Assembly: GCA_958496175.1 (NCBI GenBank)
Contig: OY292274.1
Location: 71,062,630 to 71,126,629, forward strand
Length of the DNA: 64,000 bases
From: Sisyra terminalis
Taxonomy: Eukaryota > Arthropoda > Insecta > Neuroptera > Sisyridae
Direction: 5' to 3'
Every line of letters starts with the position of its first letter. Position 1 is the stretch's first letter. The notes beneath the pieces were generated by a model. The model was not told where the DNA came from. It ran no database searches and worked only from the letters and a program-made list of their open reading frames with translations. Of the stretch, positions 48,008 through 61,500 are shown piece after piece. A program made the position numbers and the translations under genes.

Positions 48008-48707
48008 TTTTCTAAATATTTGACGATTTTTGTGAAAAATCAACCATGGTTAGCCCACGGTTCTTTTGGGCGAAAAAACTTTTTGCTTCGAAATCAAAAA
48101 AGATTGTTTTATTATCGTTCTATACATTGTAACGAACCCGAAACTGCCCTTGGTTCGACAATCATCCCTTACTTAGTGGGCTCACAAGCTCTTCAAGTTC
48201 GGATTCTCTATCGATTGCTTCTGCCACTTTGGAGGTCGATTTCATCCCTTAAACGTGGTTTGTTTTGGGAAAAATTTGCACAGCATGTACAGTTGGACTT
48301 ATACTTTCGATTGGTGACCTAAAAAAAATTTTTTTAATTTGACGGTTTTCGTGAAAAATCAACGATGGTTAACCCACGGTTTTTTTTGGCCTAAAATTTT
48401 TTTGTTTCGAAATCGAAAAAAATTGTTATATTATCATTCTATACATTCTTACGAACCCGAAACTGCCTTTGGTTCGATAATCATCCCTTATATAACGATG
48501 GTACATGCAATTGCTGAAGAAGCCACATTCGTCTCTCCCTCTTAGTGGGAAGTGTTCATCGCTTAAACCGCATTTTCAACCCTTAAACATGGTTTGTTTT
48601 GGGAAAAATTTGCACAGCATGTACAGTTGGACTTACACTTTCGATTGGCGGTCTAAAAAAAATTTTTTTAATTTGACGGTTTTCGTGAAAAATCAACGAT
48701 GGTTAAC

Positions 48708-49085
48708 TAACGGGTTTTTTTTCGAATAATGGTTTGGTTTCGATTGGAAAATAATTTGTATATTATCGTTAAAAACCTTTTTGCGAAACCACAGTTGTAA
48801 AAATGATTAATATTTGAAACTTCGTGCGTAATATTTTGACCGTAAGGTACCGCACTCTATGTCAAAATAAAATAAGTGAACTAAAGGCTTCATATACATA
48901 TCACACAGATGGCGTCACATTTTTAGCCAGGATTTAAACATCAAAATGTCATAATTTTAAAAAATATCCAAACAAAATTGCAAAGTTCAGACAAAATTGC
49001 AAAAGCATAATCCGATAATTGGGATGGTTACGTGATGAATTTTACGAAATGCATAATAAGAAATGCATACCACAAATGTAATTGT
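48708..49085 (+). repeat. Module E, copy 1
   Basis: A ~378-bp non-monomer segment. It enters after GATGGTTAAC and leaves at CACAAATGTAATTG, replacing about 140 bp of monomer so that the host repeat is ~570 bp long. Further copies at 51950-52327, 55192-55569 and 62772-63149. Confidence 0.9.
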
Positions 49086-51949
49086 TGAACAAGTCACGTT
49101 CGGCTCTCCCTCTGAGTGGGCGGAATTCATCCCTTAAACCGCGTTTTCATCCCTAAAACGTGGTTTGTTTTGGGAAAAATTTGCACAGCATGTACAGTTG
49201 TACTTACACTTTCGATTGGCGGTCTAAAAAAAAATTTTTTAATTTGACGGTTTTCGTGAAAAATCAACGATGGTTAACCCACGGTTTTTTATTGCCTAAA
49301 ATTTTTTTGTTTTGAAATCTAAAACAATTGTTATATTATCGTTCTATACATTGTTACGAACCCGAAACTGCCTTTGGTTCGAAAATCAACCCTTATATAA
49401 CGATGGTACATGCAATTGCTGAAGAAGCCACATTCGTCTCTCCCTCTTAGTGGGAAGTGTTCATCCTATAAACCGCATTTTCAACCCTTAAACGTGGTTT
49501 GTTTTGGGAAAAATTTGCACAGCATGTACAGTTGGACTTACACTTTCGATTGGCGGTCTAAAAAAAATTTTTTTAATTTGACGGTTTTCGTGAAAAATCA
49601 ACGATGGTTAACCCACGGTTTTTTTTTGCCTAAAATTTTTTTGTTTTGAAATTTAAAAAAATTGTTATATTATCATTCTATACATTCTTACGAACCCGAA
49701 ACTGCCTTTGGTTCGAAAATCAACCCTTATATAACGATGGTACATGCAATTGCTGAAGAAGCCACATTCGTCTCTCCCTCTTAGTGGGGAGTGTTCATCC
49801 TATAAACCGCATTTTCAACCCTTAAACGTGGTTTGTTTTGGGAAAAATTTGCACAGCATGTACAGTTGGACTTACACTTTCGATTGGCAGTCTAAAAAAA
49901 AATTTTTTAATTTGACGGTTTTCGTGAAAAATCAACGATGGTTAACCCACGGTTTTTTATTGCCTAAAATTTTTTTGTTTTGAAATCTAAAACAATTGTT
50001 ATATTATCGTTCTATACATTGTTACGAACCCGAAACTGCCTTTGGTTCGAAAATCAACCCTTATATAACGATGGTACATGCAATTGCTGAAGAAGCCACA
50101 TTCGTCTCTCCCTCTTAGTGGGAAGTGTTCATCCTATAAACCGCATTTTCAACCCTTAAACGTGGTTTGTTTTGGGAAAAATTTGCACAGCATGTACAGT
50201 TGGACTTACACTTTCGATTGGCGGTCTAAAAAAAATTTTTTTAATTTGACGGTTTTCGTGAAAAATCAACGATGGTTAACCCACGGTTTTTTTTTGCCTA
50301 AAATTTTTTTGTTTCGAAATCGAAAAAAATTGTTATATTATCATTCTGTACATTCTTACGAACCCGAAACTGCCTTTGGTTCGAAAATCATCCCTTATAT
50401 AACGATGGTACATGCAATTGCTGAAGAAGCCACATTCGTCTCTCCCTCTTAGTGGGAAGTGTTCATCCTATAAACCGCATTTTCAACCCTTAAACGTGGT
50501 TTGTTTTGGGATAAATTTGCACAGCATGTACAGTTGGACTTACACTTTCGACTGGCGGTCTAAAAAAATTTTTTTAATTTGACGGTTTTCGTGAAAAATC
50601 AACGATGGTTAACCCACGGTTTTTTATTGCCTAAAATTTTTTTGTTTTGAAATCAAAAACAATTGTTATATTATCGTTCTATACATTGTTACGAACCCGA
50701 AACTGCCTTTGGTTCGAAAATCATCCCTTATATAACGATGGTACATGCAATTGCTGAAGAAGCCACATTCGTCTCTCCTTCTTAGTGGGAAGTGTTCATC
50801 CTATAAACCGCATTTTCAACCCTTAAACGTGGTTTGTTTTGGGATAAATTTGCACAGCATGTACAGTTGGACTTACACATTCGATTGGCGGTCTAAAAAA
50901 AATTTTTTTAATTTGACGGTTTTCGTGAAAAATCAACGATGGTTAACCCACGGTTTTTTTTTGCCTAAAATTTTCTTGTTTCGAAATCGAAAAAAATTGT
51001 TATATTATCATTCTATACATTTTTACGAACCCGAAACTGCCTTTGGTTCGAAAATCATCCCTTATATAACGATGGTACATGCAATTGCTGAAGAAGCCAC
51101 ATTCGTCTCTCCCTCTTAGTGGGAAGTGTTCATCCTATAAACCGCATTTTCAACCCTTAAACGTGGTTTGTTTTGGCAAAAATTTGCACACCATGTACAG
51201 TTGGACTTACACTTTCGACTGGCGGTCTAAAAAAAATTTTTTAATTTGACGGTTTTCGTGAAAAATCAACGATGGTTAACCCACGGTTTTTTTTGGGCTA
51301 AAATTTTTTTGTTTTGAAATCAAAAACTATTGTTATATTATCGTTCTATACATTGTTACGAACCCGAAACTGCCTTTGGTTCGAAAATCATCCCTTATAT
51401 AACGATGGTACATGCAATTGCTGAAGAAGCCACATTCGTCTCTCCTTCTTAGTGGGAAGTGTTCATCCTATAAACCGCATTTTCAACCCTTAAACGTGGT
51501 TTGTTTTGGGAAAAATTTGCACAGCATGTACAGTTGGACTTTCACTTTCGATTGGCGGTCTAAAAAAAATTTTTTTAATTTGACGGTTTTCGTGAAAAAT
51601 CAACGATGGTTAACCCACGGTTTTTTTTTGCCTAAAATTTTTTTGTTTCGAAATCGAAAAAAATTGATATATTATCATTCTATTACATTCTTACGAACCC
51701 GAAACTGCCTTTGGTTCGAAAATCATCCCTTATATAACGATGGTACATGCAATTGCTGAAGAAGCCACATTCGTCTCTCCTTCTTAGTGGGAAGTGTTCA
51801 TCCTATAAACCGCATTTTCAACCCTTAAACGTGGTTTGTTTTGGGAAAAATTTGCACAGCATGTACAGTTGGACTTATACTTTCGATTGGCGGCCTAAAA
51901 AAAATTTTTTTAATTTGACGATTTTCGTGGAAAATCAACAATGGTTAAC
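48708..51949 (+). repeat. Higher-order repeat unit 1 (3,242 bp)
   Basis: Module E (48708-49085) followed by eight monomers in the class order A C A B A B A B. The same 3,242-bp spacing holds for every landmark compared with unit 2. Confidence 0.93.
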
Positions 51950-52327
51950 TAACGGTTTTTTTTTCGAATATTGGTTTGGTTTCGATTGGAAAATAATTTG
52001 TATATTATCGTTAAAAACCTTTTTGCGAAACCACAGTTGTAAAAATGATTAATATTTGAAACTTCGTGCGTAATATTTTGACCGTAAGGTACCGCACTCT
52101 ATGTCAAAATAAAATAAGTGAACTAAAGGCTTCATATACATATCACACAGATGGCGTCACATTTTTAGCCAGGATTTAAACATCAAAATGTCATAATTTT
52201 AAAAAATATCCAAACAAAATTGCAAAGTTCAGACAAAATTGCAAAAGCATAATCCGATAATTGGGATGGTTATGTGATGAATTTTACGAAATGCATAATA
52301 AGAAATGCATACCACAAATGTAATTGT
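51950..52327 (+). repeat. Module E, copy 2
   Basis: Nearly identical to copy 1; differs e.g. GGTTATGTGATG for GGTTACGTGATG. Spaced exactly 3,242 bp from copy 1. Confidence 0.9.
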
Positions 52328-55191
52328 TGAACAAGTCACGTTCGGCTCTCCCTCTGAGTGGGCGGAATTCATCCCTTAAACCGCGTTTTCATCCCTAAAA
52401 CGTGGTTTGTTTTGGGAAAAATTTGCACAGCATGTACAGTTGTACTTACACTTTCGATTGGCGGTCTAAAAAAAAATTTTTTAATTTGACGGTTTTCGTG
52501 AAAAATCAACGATGGTTAACCCACGGTTTTTTTTTGCCTAAAATTTTTTTGTTTTGAAATTTAAAAAAATTGTTATATTATCGTTCTATACATTGTTACG
52601 AACCCGAAACTGCCTTTGGTTCGAAAATCAACCCTTATATAACGATGGTACATGCAATTGCTGAAGAAGCCACATTCGTCTCTCCCTCTTAGTGGGGAGT
52701 GTTCATCCTATAAACCGCATTTTCAACCCTTAAACGTGGTTTGTTTTGGGAAAAATTTGCACAGCATGTACAGTTGGACTTACACTTTCGATTGGCGGTC
52801 TAAAAAAAATTTTTTTAATTTGACGGTTTTCGTGAAAAATCAACGATGGTTAACCCACGGTTTTTTTTTGCCTAAAATTTTTTTGTTTTGAAATTTAAAA
52901 AAATTGTTATATTATCATTCTATACATTCTTACGAACCCGAAACTGCCTTTGGTTCGAAAATCAACCCTTATATAACGATGGTACATGCAATTGCTGAAG
53001 AAGCCACATTCGTCTCTCCCTCTTAGTGGGGAGTGTTCATCCTATAAACCGCATTTTCAACCCTTAAACGTGGTTTGTTTTGGGAAAAATTTGCACAGCA
53101 TGTACAGTTGGACTTACACTTTCGATTGGCAGTCTAAAAAAAAATTTTTTAATTTGACGGTTTTCGTGAAAAATCAACGATGGTTAACCCACGGTTTTTT
53201 ATTGCCTAAAATTTTTTTGTTTTGAAATCTAAAACAATTGTTATATTATCGTTCTATACATTGTTACGAACCCGAAACTGCCTTTGGTTCGAAAATCAAC
53301 CCTTATATAACGATGGTACATGCAATTGCTGAAGAAGCCACATTCGTCTCTCCCTCTTAGTGGGAAGTGTTCATCCTATAAACCGCATTTTCAACCCTTA
53401 AACGTGGTTTGTTTTGGGAAAAATTTGCACAGCATGTACAGTTGGACTTACACTTTCGATTGGCGGTCTAAAAAAAATTTTTTTAATTTGACGGTTTTCG
53501 TGAAAAATCAACGATGGTTAACCCACGGTTTTTTTTTGCCTAAAATTTTTTTGTTTCGAAATCGAAAAAAATTGTTATATTATCATTCTGTACATTCTTA
53601 CGAACCCGAAACTGCCTTTGGTTCGAAAATCATCCCTTATATAACGATGGTACATGCAATTGCTGAAGAAGCCACATTCGTCTCTCCCTCTTAGTGGGAA
53701 GTGTTCATCCTATAAACCGCATTTTCAACCCTTAAACGTGGTTTGTTTTGGGATAAATTTGCACAGCATGTACAGTTGGACTTACACTTTCGACTGGCGG
53801 TCTAAAAAAATTTTTTTAATTTGACGGTTTTCGTGAAAAATCAACGATGGTTAACCCACGGTTTTTTATTGCCTAAAATTTTTTTGTTTTGAAATCAAAA
53901 ACAATTGTTATATTATCGTTCTATACATTGTTACGAACCCGAAACTGCCTTTGGTTCGAAAATCATCCCTTATATAACGATGGTACATGCAATTGCTGAA
54001 GAAGCCACATTCGTCTCTCCTTCTTAGTGGGAAGTGTTCATCCTATAAACCGCATTTTCAACCCTTAAACGTGGTTTGTTTTGGGATAAATTTGCACAGC
54101 ATGTACAGTTGGACTTACACATTCGATTGGCGGTCTAAAAAAAATTTTTTTAATTTGACGGTTTTCGTGAAAAATCAACGATGGTTAACCCACGGTTTTT
54201 TTTTGCCTAAAATTTTCTTGTTTCGAAATCGAAAAAAATTGTTATATTATCATTCTATACATTTTTACGAACCCGAAACTGCCTTTGGTTCGAAAATCAT
54301 CCCTTATATAACGATGGTACATGCAATTGCTGAAGAAGCCACATTCGTCTCTCCCTCTTAGTGGGAAGTGTTCATCCTATAAACCGCATTTTCAACCCTT
54401 AAACGTGGTTTGTTTTGGCAAAAATTTGCACACCATGTACAGTTGGACTTACACTTTCGACTGGCGGTCTAAAAAAAATTTTTTAATTTGACGGTTTTCG
54501 TGAAAAATCAACGATGGTTAACCCACGGTTTTTTTTGGGCTAAAATTTTTTTGTTTTGAAATCAAAAACTATTGTTATATTATCGTTCTATACATTGTTA
54601 CGAACCCGAAACTGCCTTTGGTTCGAAAATCATCCCTTATATAACGATGGTACATGCAATTGCTGAAGAAGCCACATTCGTCTCTCCTTCTTAGTGGGAA
54701 GTGTTCATCCTATAAACCGCATTTTCAACCCTTAAACGTGGTTTGTTTTGGGAAAAATTTGCACAGCATGTACAGTTGGACTTTCACTTTCGATTGGCGG
54801 TCTAAAAAAAATTTTTTTAATTTGACGGTTTTCGTGAAAAATCAACGATGGTTAACCCACGGTTTTTTTTTGCCTAAAATTTTTTTGTTTCGAAATCGAA
54901 AAAAATTGATATATTATCATTCTATTACATTCTTACGAACCCGAAACTGCCTTTGGTTCGAAAATCATCCCTTATATAACGATGGTACATGCAATTGCTG
55001 AAGAAGCCACATTCGTCTCTCCTTCTTAGTGGGAAGTGTTCATCCTATAAACCGCATTTTCAACCCTTAAACGTGGTTTGTTTTGGGAAAAATTTGCACA
55101 GCATGTACAGTTGGACTTATACTTTCGATTGGCGGCCTAAAAAAAATTTTTTTAATTTGACGATTTTCGTGGAAAATCAACAATGGTTAAC
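51950..55191 (+). repeat. Higher-order repeat unit 2 (3,242 bp)
   Basis: Near-identical to unit 1, including private changes such as the extra T in CATTCTATTACATTC (about 51682 and 54924) and the CACACCATG variant (about 51189 and 54431). The first monomer is a C/A chimera where unit 1 has A. Confidence 0.93.
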
Positions 55192-55569
55192 TAACGGTTT
55201 TTTTTTCGAATATTGGTTTGGTTTCGATTGGAAAATAATTTGTATATTATCGTTAAAAACCTTTTTGCGAAACCACAGTTGTAAAAATGATTAATATTTG
55301 AAACTTCGTGCGTAATATTTTGACCGTAAGGTACCGCACTCTATGTCAAAATAAAATAAGTGAACTAAAGGCTTCATATACATATCACACAGATGGCGTC
55401 ACATTTTTAGCCAGGATTTAAACATCAAAATGTCATAATTTTAAAAAATATCCAAACAAAATTGCAAAGTTCAGACAAAATTGCAAAAGCATAATCCGAT
55501 AATTGGGATGGTTATGTGATGAATTTTACGAAATGCATAATAAGAAATGCATACCACAAATGTAATTGT
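55192..55569 (+). repeat. Module E, copy 3
   Basis: Shares the GGTTATGTGATG variant with copy 2, 3,242 bp downstream of it. Confidence 0.9.
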
Positions 55570-58500
55570 TGAACAAGTCACGTTCGGCTCTCCCTCTGAG
55601 TGGGCGGAATTCATCCCTTAAACCGCGTTTTCATCCCTAAAACGTGGTTTGTTTTGGGAAAAATTTGCACAGCATGTACAGTTGTACTTACACTTTCGAT
55701 TGGCGGTCTAAAAAAAAATTTTTTAATTTGACGGTTTTCGTGAAAAATCAACGATGGTTAACCCACGGTTTTTTTTTGCCTAAAATTTTTTTGTTTTGAA
55801 ATTTAAAAAAATTGTTATATTATCATTCTATACATTCTTACGAACCCGAAACTGCCTTTGGTTCGAAAATCAACCCTTATATAACGATGGTACATGCAAT
55901 TGCTGAAGAAGCCACATTCGTCTCTCCCTCTTAGTGGGGAGTGTTCATCCTATAAACCGCATTTTCAACCCTTAAACGTGGTTTGTTTTGGGAAAAATTT
56001 GCACAGCATGTACAGTTGGACTTACACTTTCGATTGGCAGTCTAAAAAAAAATTTTTTAATTTGACGGTTTTCGTGAAAAATCAACGATGGTTAACCCAC
56101 GGTTTTTTATTGCCTAAAATTTTTTTGTTTTGAAATCTAAAACAATTGTTATATTATCGTTCTATACATTGTTACGAACCCGAAACTGCCTTTGGTTCGA
56201 AAATCAACCCTTATATAACGATGGTACATGCAATTGCTGAAGAAGCCACATTCGTCTCTCCCTCTTAGTGGGAAGTGTTCATCCTATAAACCGCATTTTC
56301 AACCCTTAAATGTGGTTTGTTTTGGGAAAAATTTGCACAGCATGTACAGTTGGACTTACACTTTCGACTGGCGGTCTAAAAAAAATTTTTTAATTTGACG
56401 GTTTTCGTGAAAAATCAACGATGGTTAACCCACGGTTTTTTATTGCCTAAAATTTTTTTGTTTTGAAATCAAAAACAATTGTTATATTATCGTTCTATAC
56501 ATTGTTACGAACCCGAAACTGCCTTTGGTTCGAAAATCATCCCTTATATAACGATGGTACATGCAATTGCTGAAGAAGCCACATTCGTCTCTCCTTCTTA
56601 GTGGGAAGTGTTCATCCTATAAACCGCATTTTCAACCCTTAAACGTGGTTTGTTTTGGGATAAATTTGCACAGCATGTACAGTTGGACTTACACTTTCGA
56701 TTGGCGGTCTAAAAAAAATTTTTTTAATTTGACGGTTTTCGTGAAAAATCAACGATGGTTAACCCACGGTTTTTTTTTGCCTAAAATTTTTTTGTTTCGA
56801 AATCGAAAAAAATTGTTATATTATCATTCTGTACATTCTTACGAACCCGAAACTGCCTTTGGTTCGAAAATCATCCCTTATATAACGATGGTACATGCAA
56901 TTGCTGAAGAAGCCACATTCGTCTCTCCCTCTTAGTGGGAAGTGTTCATCCTATAAACCGCATTTTCAACCCTTAAACGTGGTTTGTTTTGGGATAAATT
57001 TGCACAGCATGTACAGTTGGACTTACACTTTCGACTGGCGGTCTAAAAAAATTTTTTTAATTTGACGGTTTTCGTGAAAAATCAACGATGGTTAACCCAC
57101 GGTTTTTTATTGCCTAAAATTTTTTTGTTTTGAAATCAAAAACAATTGTTATATTATCGTTCTATACATTGTTACGAACCCGAAACTGCCTTTGGTTCGA
57201 AAATCATCCCTTATATAACGATGGTACATGCAATTGCTGAAGAAGCCACATTCGTCTCTCCTTCTTAGTGGGAAGTGTTCATCCTATAAACCGCATTTTC
57301 AACCCTTAAACGTGGTTTGTTTTGGGATAAATTTGCACAGCATGTACAGTTGTACTTACACTTTCGATTGGCGGTCTAAAAAAAAATTTTTTAATTTGAC
57401 GGTTTTCGTGAAAAATCAACGATGGTTAACCCACGGTTTTTTTTTGCCTAAAATTTTTTTGTTTTGAAATTTAAAAAAATTGTTATATTATCATTCTATA
57501 CATTCTTACGAACCCGAAACTGCCTTTGGTTCGAAAATCAACCCTTATATAACGATGGTACATGCAATTGCTGAAGAAGCCACATTCGTCTCTCCCTCTT
57601 AGTGGGGAGTGTTCATCCTATAAACCGCATTTTCAACCCTTAAACGTGGTTTGTTTTGGGAAAAATTTGCACAGCATGTACAGTTGGACTTACACTTTCG
57701 ATTGGCAGTCTAAAAAAAAATTTTTTAATTTGACGGTTTTCGTGAAAAATCAACGATGGTTAACCCACGGTTTTTTATTGCCTAAAATTTTTTTGTTTTG
57801 AAATCTAAAACAATTGTTATATTATCGTTCTATACATTGTTACGAACCCGAAACTGCCTTTGGTTCGAAAATCAACCCTTATATAACGATGGTACATGCA
57901 ATTGCTGAAGAAGCCACATTCGTCTCTCCTTCTTAGTGGGAAGTGTTCATCCTATAAACCGCATTTTCAACCCTTAAACGTGGTTTGTTTTGGGATAAAT
58001 TTGCACAGCATGTACAGTTGGACTTACACTTTCGATTGGCGGTCTAAAAAAAATTTTTTTAATTTGACGGTTTTCGTGAAAAATCAACGATGGTTAACCC
58101 ACGGTTTTTTTTTGCCTAAAATTTTTTTGTTTCGAAATCGAAAAAAATTGTTATATTATCATTCTGTACATTCTTACGAACCCGAAACTGCCTTTGGTTC
58201 GAAAATCATCCCTTATATAACGATGGTACATGCAATTGCTGAAGAAGCCACATTCGTCTCTCCCTCTTAGTGGGAAGTGTTCATCCTATAAACCGCATTT
58301 TCAACCCTTAAACGTGGTTTGTTTTGGGAAAAATTTGCACAGCATGTACAGTTGGACTTACACTTTCGATTGGCAGTCTAAAAAAAAATTTTTTAATTTG
58401 ACGGTTTTCGTGAAAAATCAACGATGGTTAACCCACGGTTTTTTATTGCCTAAAATTTTTTTGTTTTGAAATCTAAAACAATTGTTATATTATCGTTCTA

Positions 58501-61500
58501 TACATTGTTACGAACCCGAAACTGCCTTTGGTTCGAAAATCAACCCTTATATAACGATGGTACATGCAATTGCTGAAGAAGCCACATTCGTCTCTCCCTC
58601 TTAGTGGGAAGTGTTCATCCTATAAACCGCATTTTCAACCCTTAAACGTGGTTTGTTTTGGGAAAAATTTGCACAGCATGTACAGTTGGACTTACACTTT
58701 CGACTGGCGGTCTAAAAAAAATTTTTTAATTTGACGGTTTTCGTGAAAAATCAACGATGGTTAACCCACGGTTTTTTATTGCCTAAAATTTTTTTGTTTT
58801 GAAATCAAAAACAATTGTTATATTATCGTTCTATACATTGTTACGAACCCGAAACTGCCTTTGGTTCGAAAATCATCCCTTATATAACGATGGTACATGC
58901 AATTGCTGAAGAAGCCACATTCGTCTCTCCTTCTTAGTGGGAAGTGTTCATCCTATAAACCGCATTTTCAACCCTTAAACGTGGTTTGTTTTGGGATAAA
59001 TTTGCACAGCATGTACAGTTGGACTTACACTTTCGATTGGCGGTCTAAAAAAAATTTTTTTAATTTGACGGTTTTCGTGAAAAATCAACGATGGTTAACC
59101 CACGGTTTTTTTTTGCCTAAAATTTTTTTGTTTCGAAATCGAAAAAAATTGTTATATTATCATTCTGTACATTCTTACGAACCCGAAACTGCCTTTGGTT
59201 CGAAAATCATCCCTTATATAACGATGGTACATGCAATTGCTGAAGAAGCCACATTCGTCTCTCCCTCTTAGTGGGAAGTGTTCATCCTATAAACCGCATT
59301 TTCAACCCTTAAACGTGGTTTGTTTTGGGATAAATTTGCACAGCATGTACAGTTGGACTTACACTTTCGACTGGCGGTCTAAAAAAATTTTTTTAATTTG
59401 ACGGTTTTCGTGAAAAATCAACGATGGTTAACCCACGGTTTTTTATTGCCTAAAATTTTTTTGTTTTGAAATCAAAAACAATTGTTATATTATCGTTCTA
59501 TACATTGTTACGAACCCGAAACTGCCTTTGGTTCGAAAATCATCCCTTATATAACGATGGTACATGCAATTGCTGAAGAAGCCACATTCGTCTCTCCTTC
59601 TTAGTGGGAAGTGTTCATCCTATAAACCGCATTTTCAACCCTTAAACGTGGTTTGTTTTGGGAAAAATTTGCACAGCATGTACAGTTGGACTTTCACTTT
59701 CGATTGGCGGTCTAAAAAAAATTTTTTTAATTTGACGGTTTTCGTGAAAAATCAACGATGGTTAACCCACGGTTTTTTTTTGCCTAAAATTTTTTTGTTT
59801 CGAAATCGAAAAAAATTGATATATTATCATTCTATACATTCTTACGAACCCGAAACTGCCTTTGGTTCGAAAATCATCCCTTATATAACGATGGTACATG
59901 CAATTGCTGAAGAAGCCACATTCGTCTCTCCCTCTTAGTGGGAAGTGTTCATCCTATAAACCGCATTTTCAACCCTTAAACGTGGTTTGTTTTGGGAAAA
60001 ATTTGCACAGCATGTACAGTTGGACTTTCACTTTCGATTGGCGGTCTAAAAAAAATTTTTTTAATTTGACGGTTTTCGTGAAAAATCAACGATGGTTAAC
60101 CCACGGTTTTTTTTTGCCTAAAATTTTTTTGTTTCGAAATCGAAAAAAATTGATATATTATCGTTCTATACATTGTTACGAACCCGAAACTGCCTTTGGT
60201 TCGAAAATCATCCCTTATATAACGATGGTACATGCAATTGCTGAAGAAGCCACATTCGTCTCTCCCTCTTAGTGGGGAGTGTTCATCCTATAAACCGCAT
60301 TTTCAACCCTTAAACGTGGTTTGTTTTGGGAAAAATTTGCACAGCATGTACAGTTGGACTTACACTTTCGATTGGCAGTCTAAAAAAAAATTTTTTAATT
60401 TGACGGTTTTCGTGAAAAATCAACGATGGTTAACCCACGGTTTTTTTTTGCCTAAAATTTTTTTGTTTCGAAATCGAAAAAAATTGATATATTATCGTTC
60501 TATACATTGTTACGAACCCGAAACTGCCTTTGGTTCGAAAATCATCCCTTATATAACGATGGTACATGCAATTGCTGAAGAAGCCACATTCGTCTCTCCT
60601 TCTTAGTGGGAAGTGTTCATCCTATAAACCGCATTTTCAACCCTTAAACGTGGTTTGTTTTGGGATAAATTTGCACAGCATGTACAGTTGTACTTACACT
60701 TTCGATTGGCGGTCTAAAAAAAAATTTTTTAATTTGACGGTTTTCGTGAAAAATCAACGATGGTTAACCCACGGTTTTTTTTTGCCTAAAATTTTTTTGT
60801 TTTGAAATTTAAAAAAATTGTTATATTATCATTCTATACATTCTTACGAACCCGAAACTGCCTTTGGTTCGAAAATCAACCCTTATATAACGATGGTACA
60901 TGCAATTGCTGAAGAAGCCACATTCGTCTCTCCCTCTTAGTGGGGAGTGTTCATCCTATAAACCGCATTTTCAACCCTTAAACGTGGTTTGTTTTGGGAA
61001 AAATTTGCACAGCATGTACAGTTGGACTTACACTTTCGATTGGCAGTCTAAAAAAAAATTTTTTAATTTGACGGTTTTCGTGAAAAATCAACGATGGTTA
61101 ACCCACGGTTTTTTATTGCCTAAAATTTTTTTGTTTTGAAATCTAAAACAATTGTTATATTATCGTTCTATACATTGTTACGAACCCGAAACTGCCTTTG
61201 GTTCGAAAATCAACCCTTATATAACGATGGTACATGCAATTGCTGAAGAAGCCACATTCGTCTCTCCTTCTTAGTGGGAAGTGTTCATCCTATAAACCGC
61301 ATTTTCAACCCTTAAACGTGGTTTGTTTTGGGATAAATTTGCACAGCATGTACAGTTGGACTTACACTTTCGATTGGCGGTCTAAAAAAAATTTTTTTAA
61401 TTTGACGGTTTTCGTGAAAAATCAACGATGGTTAACCCACGGTTTTTTTTTGCCTAAAATTTTTTTGTTTCGAAATCGAAAAAAATTGTTATATTATCAT

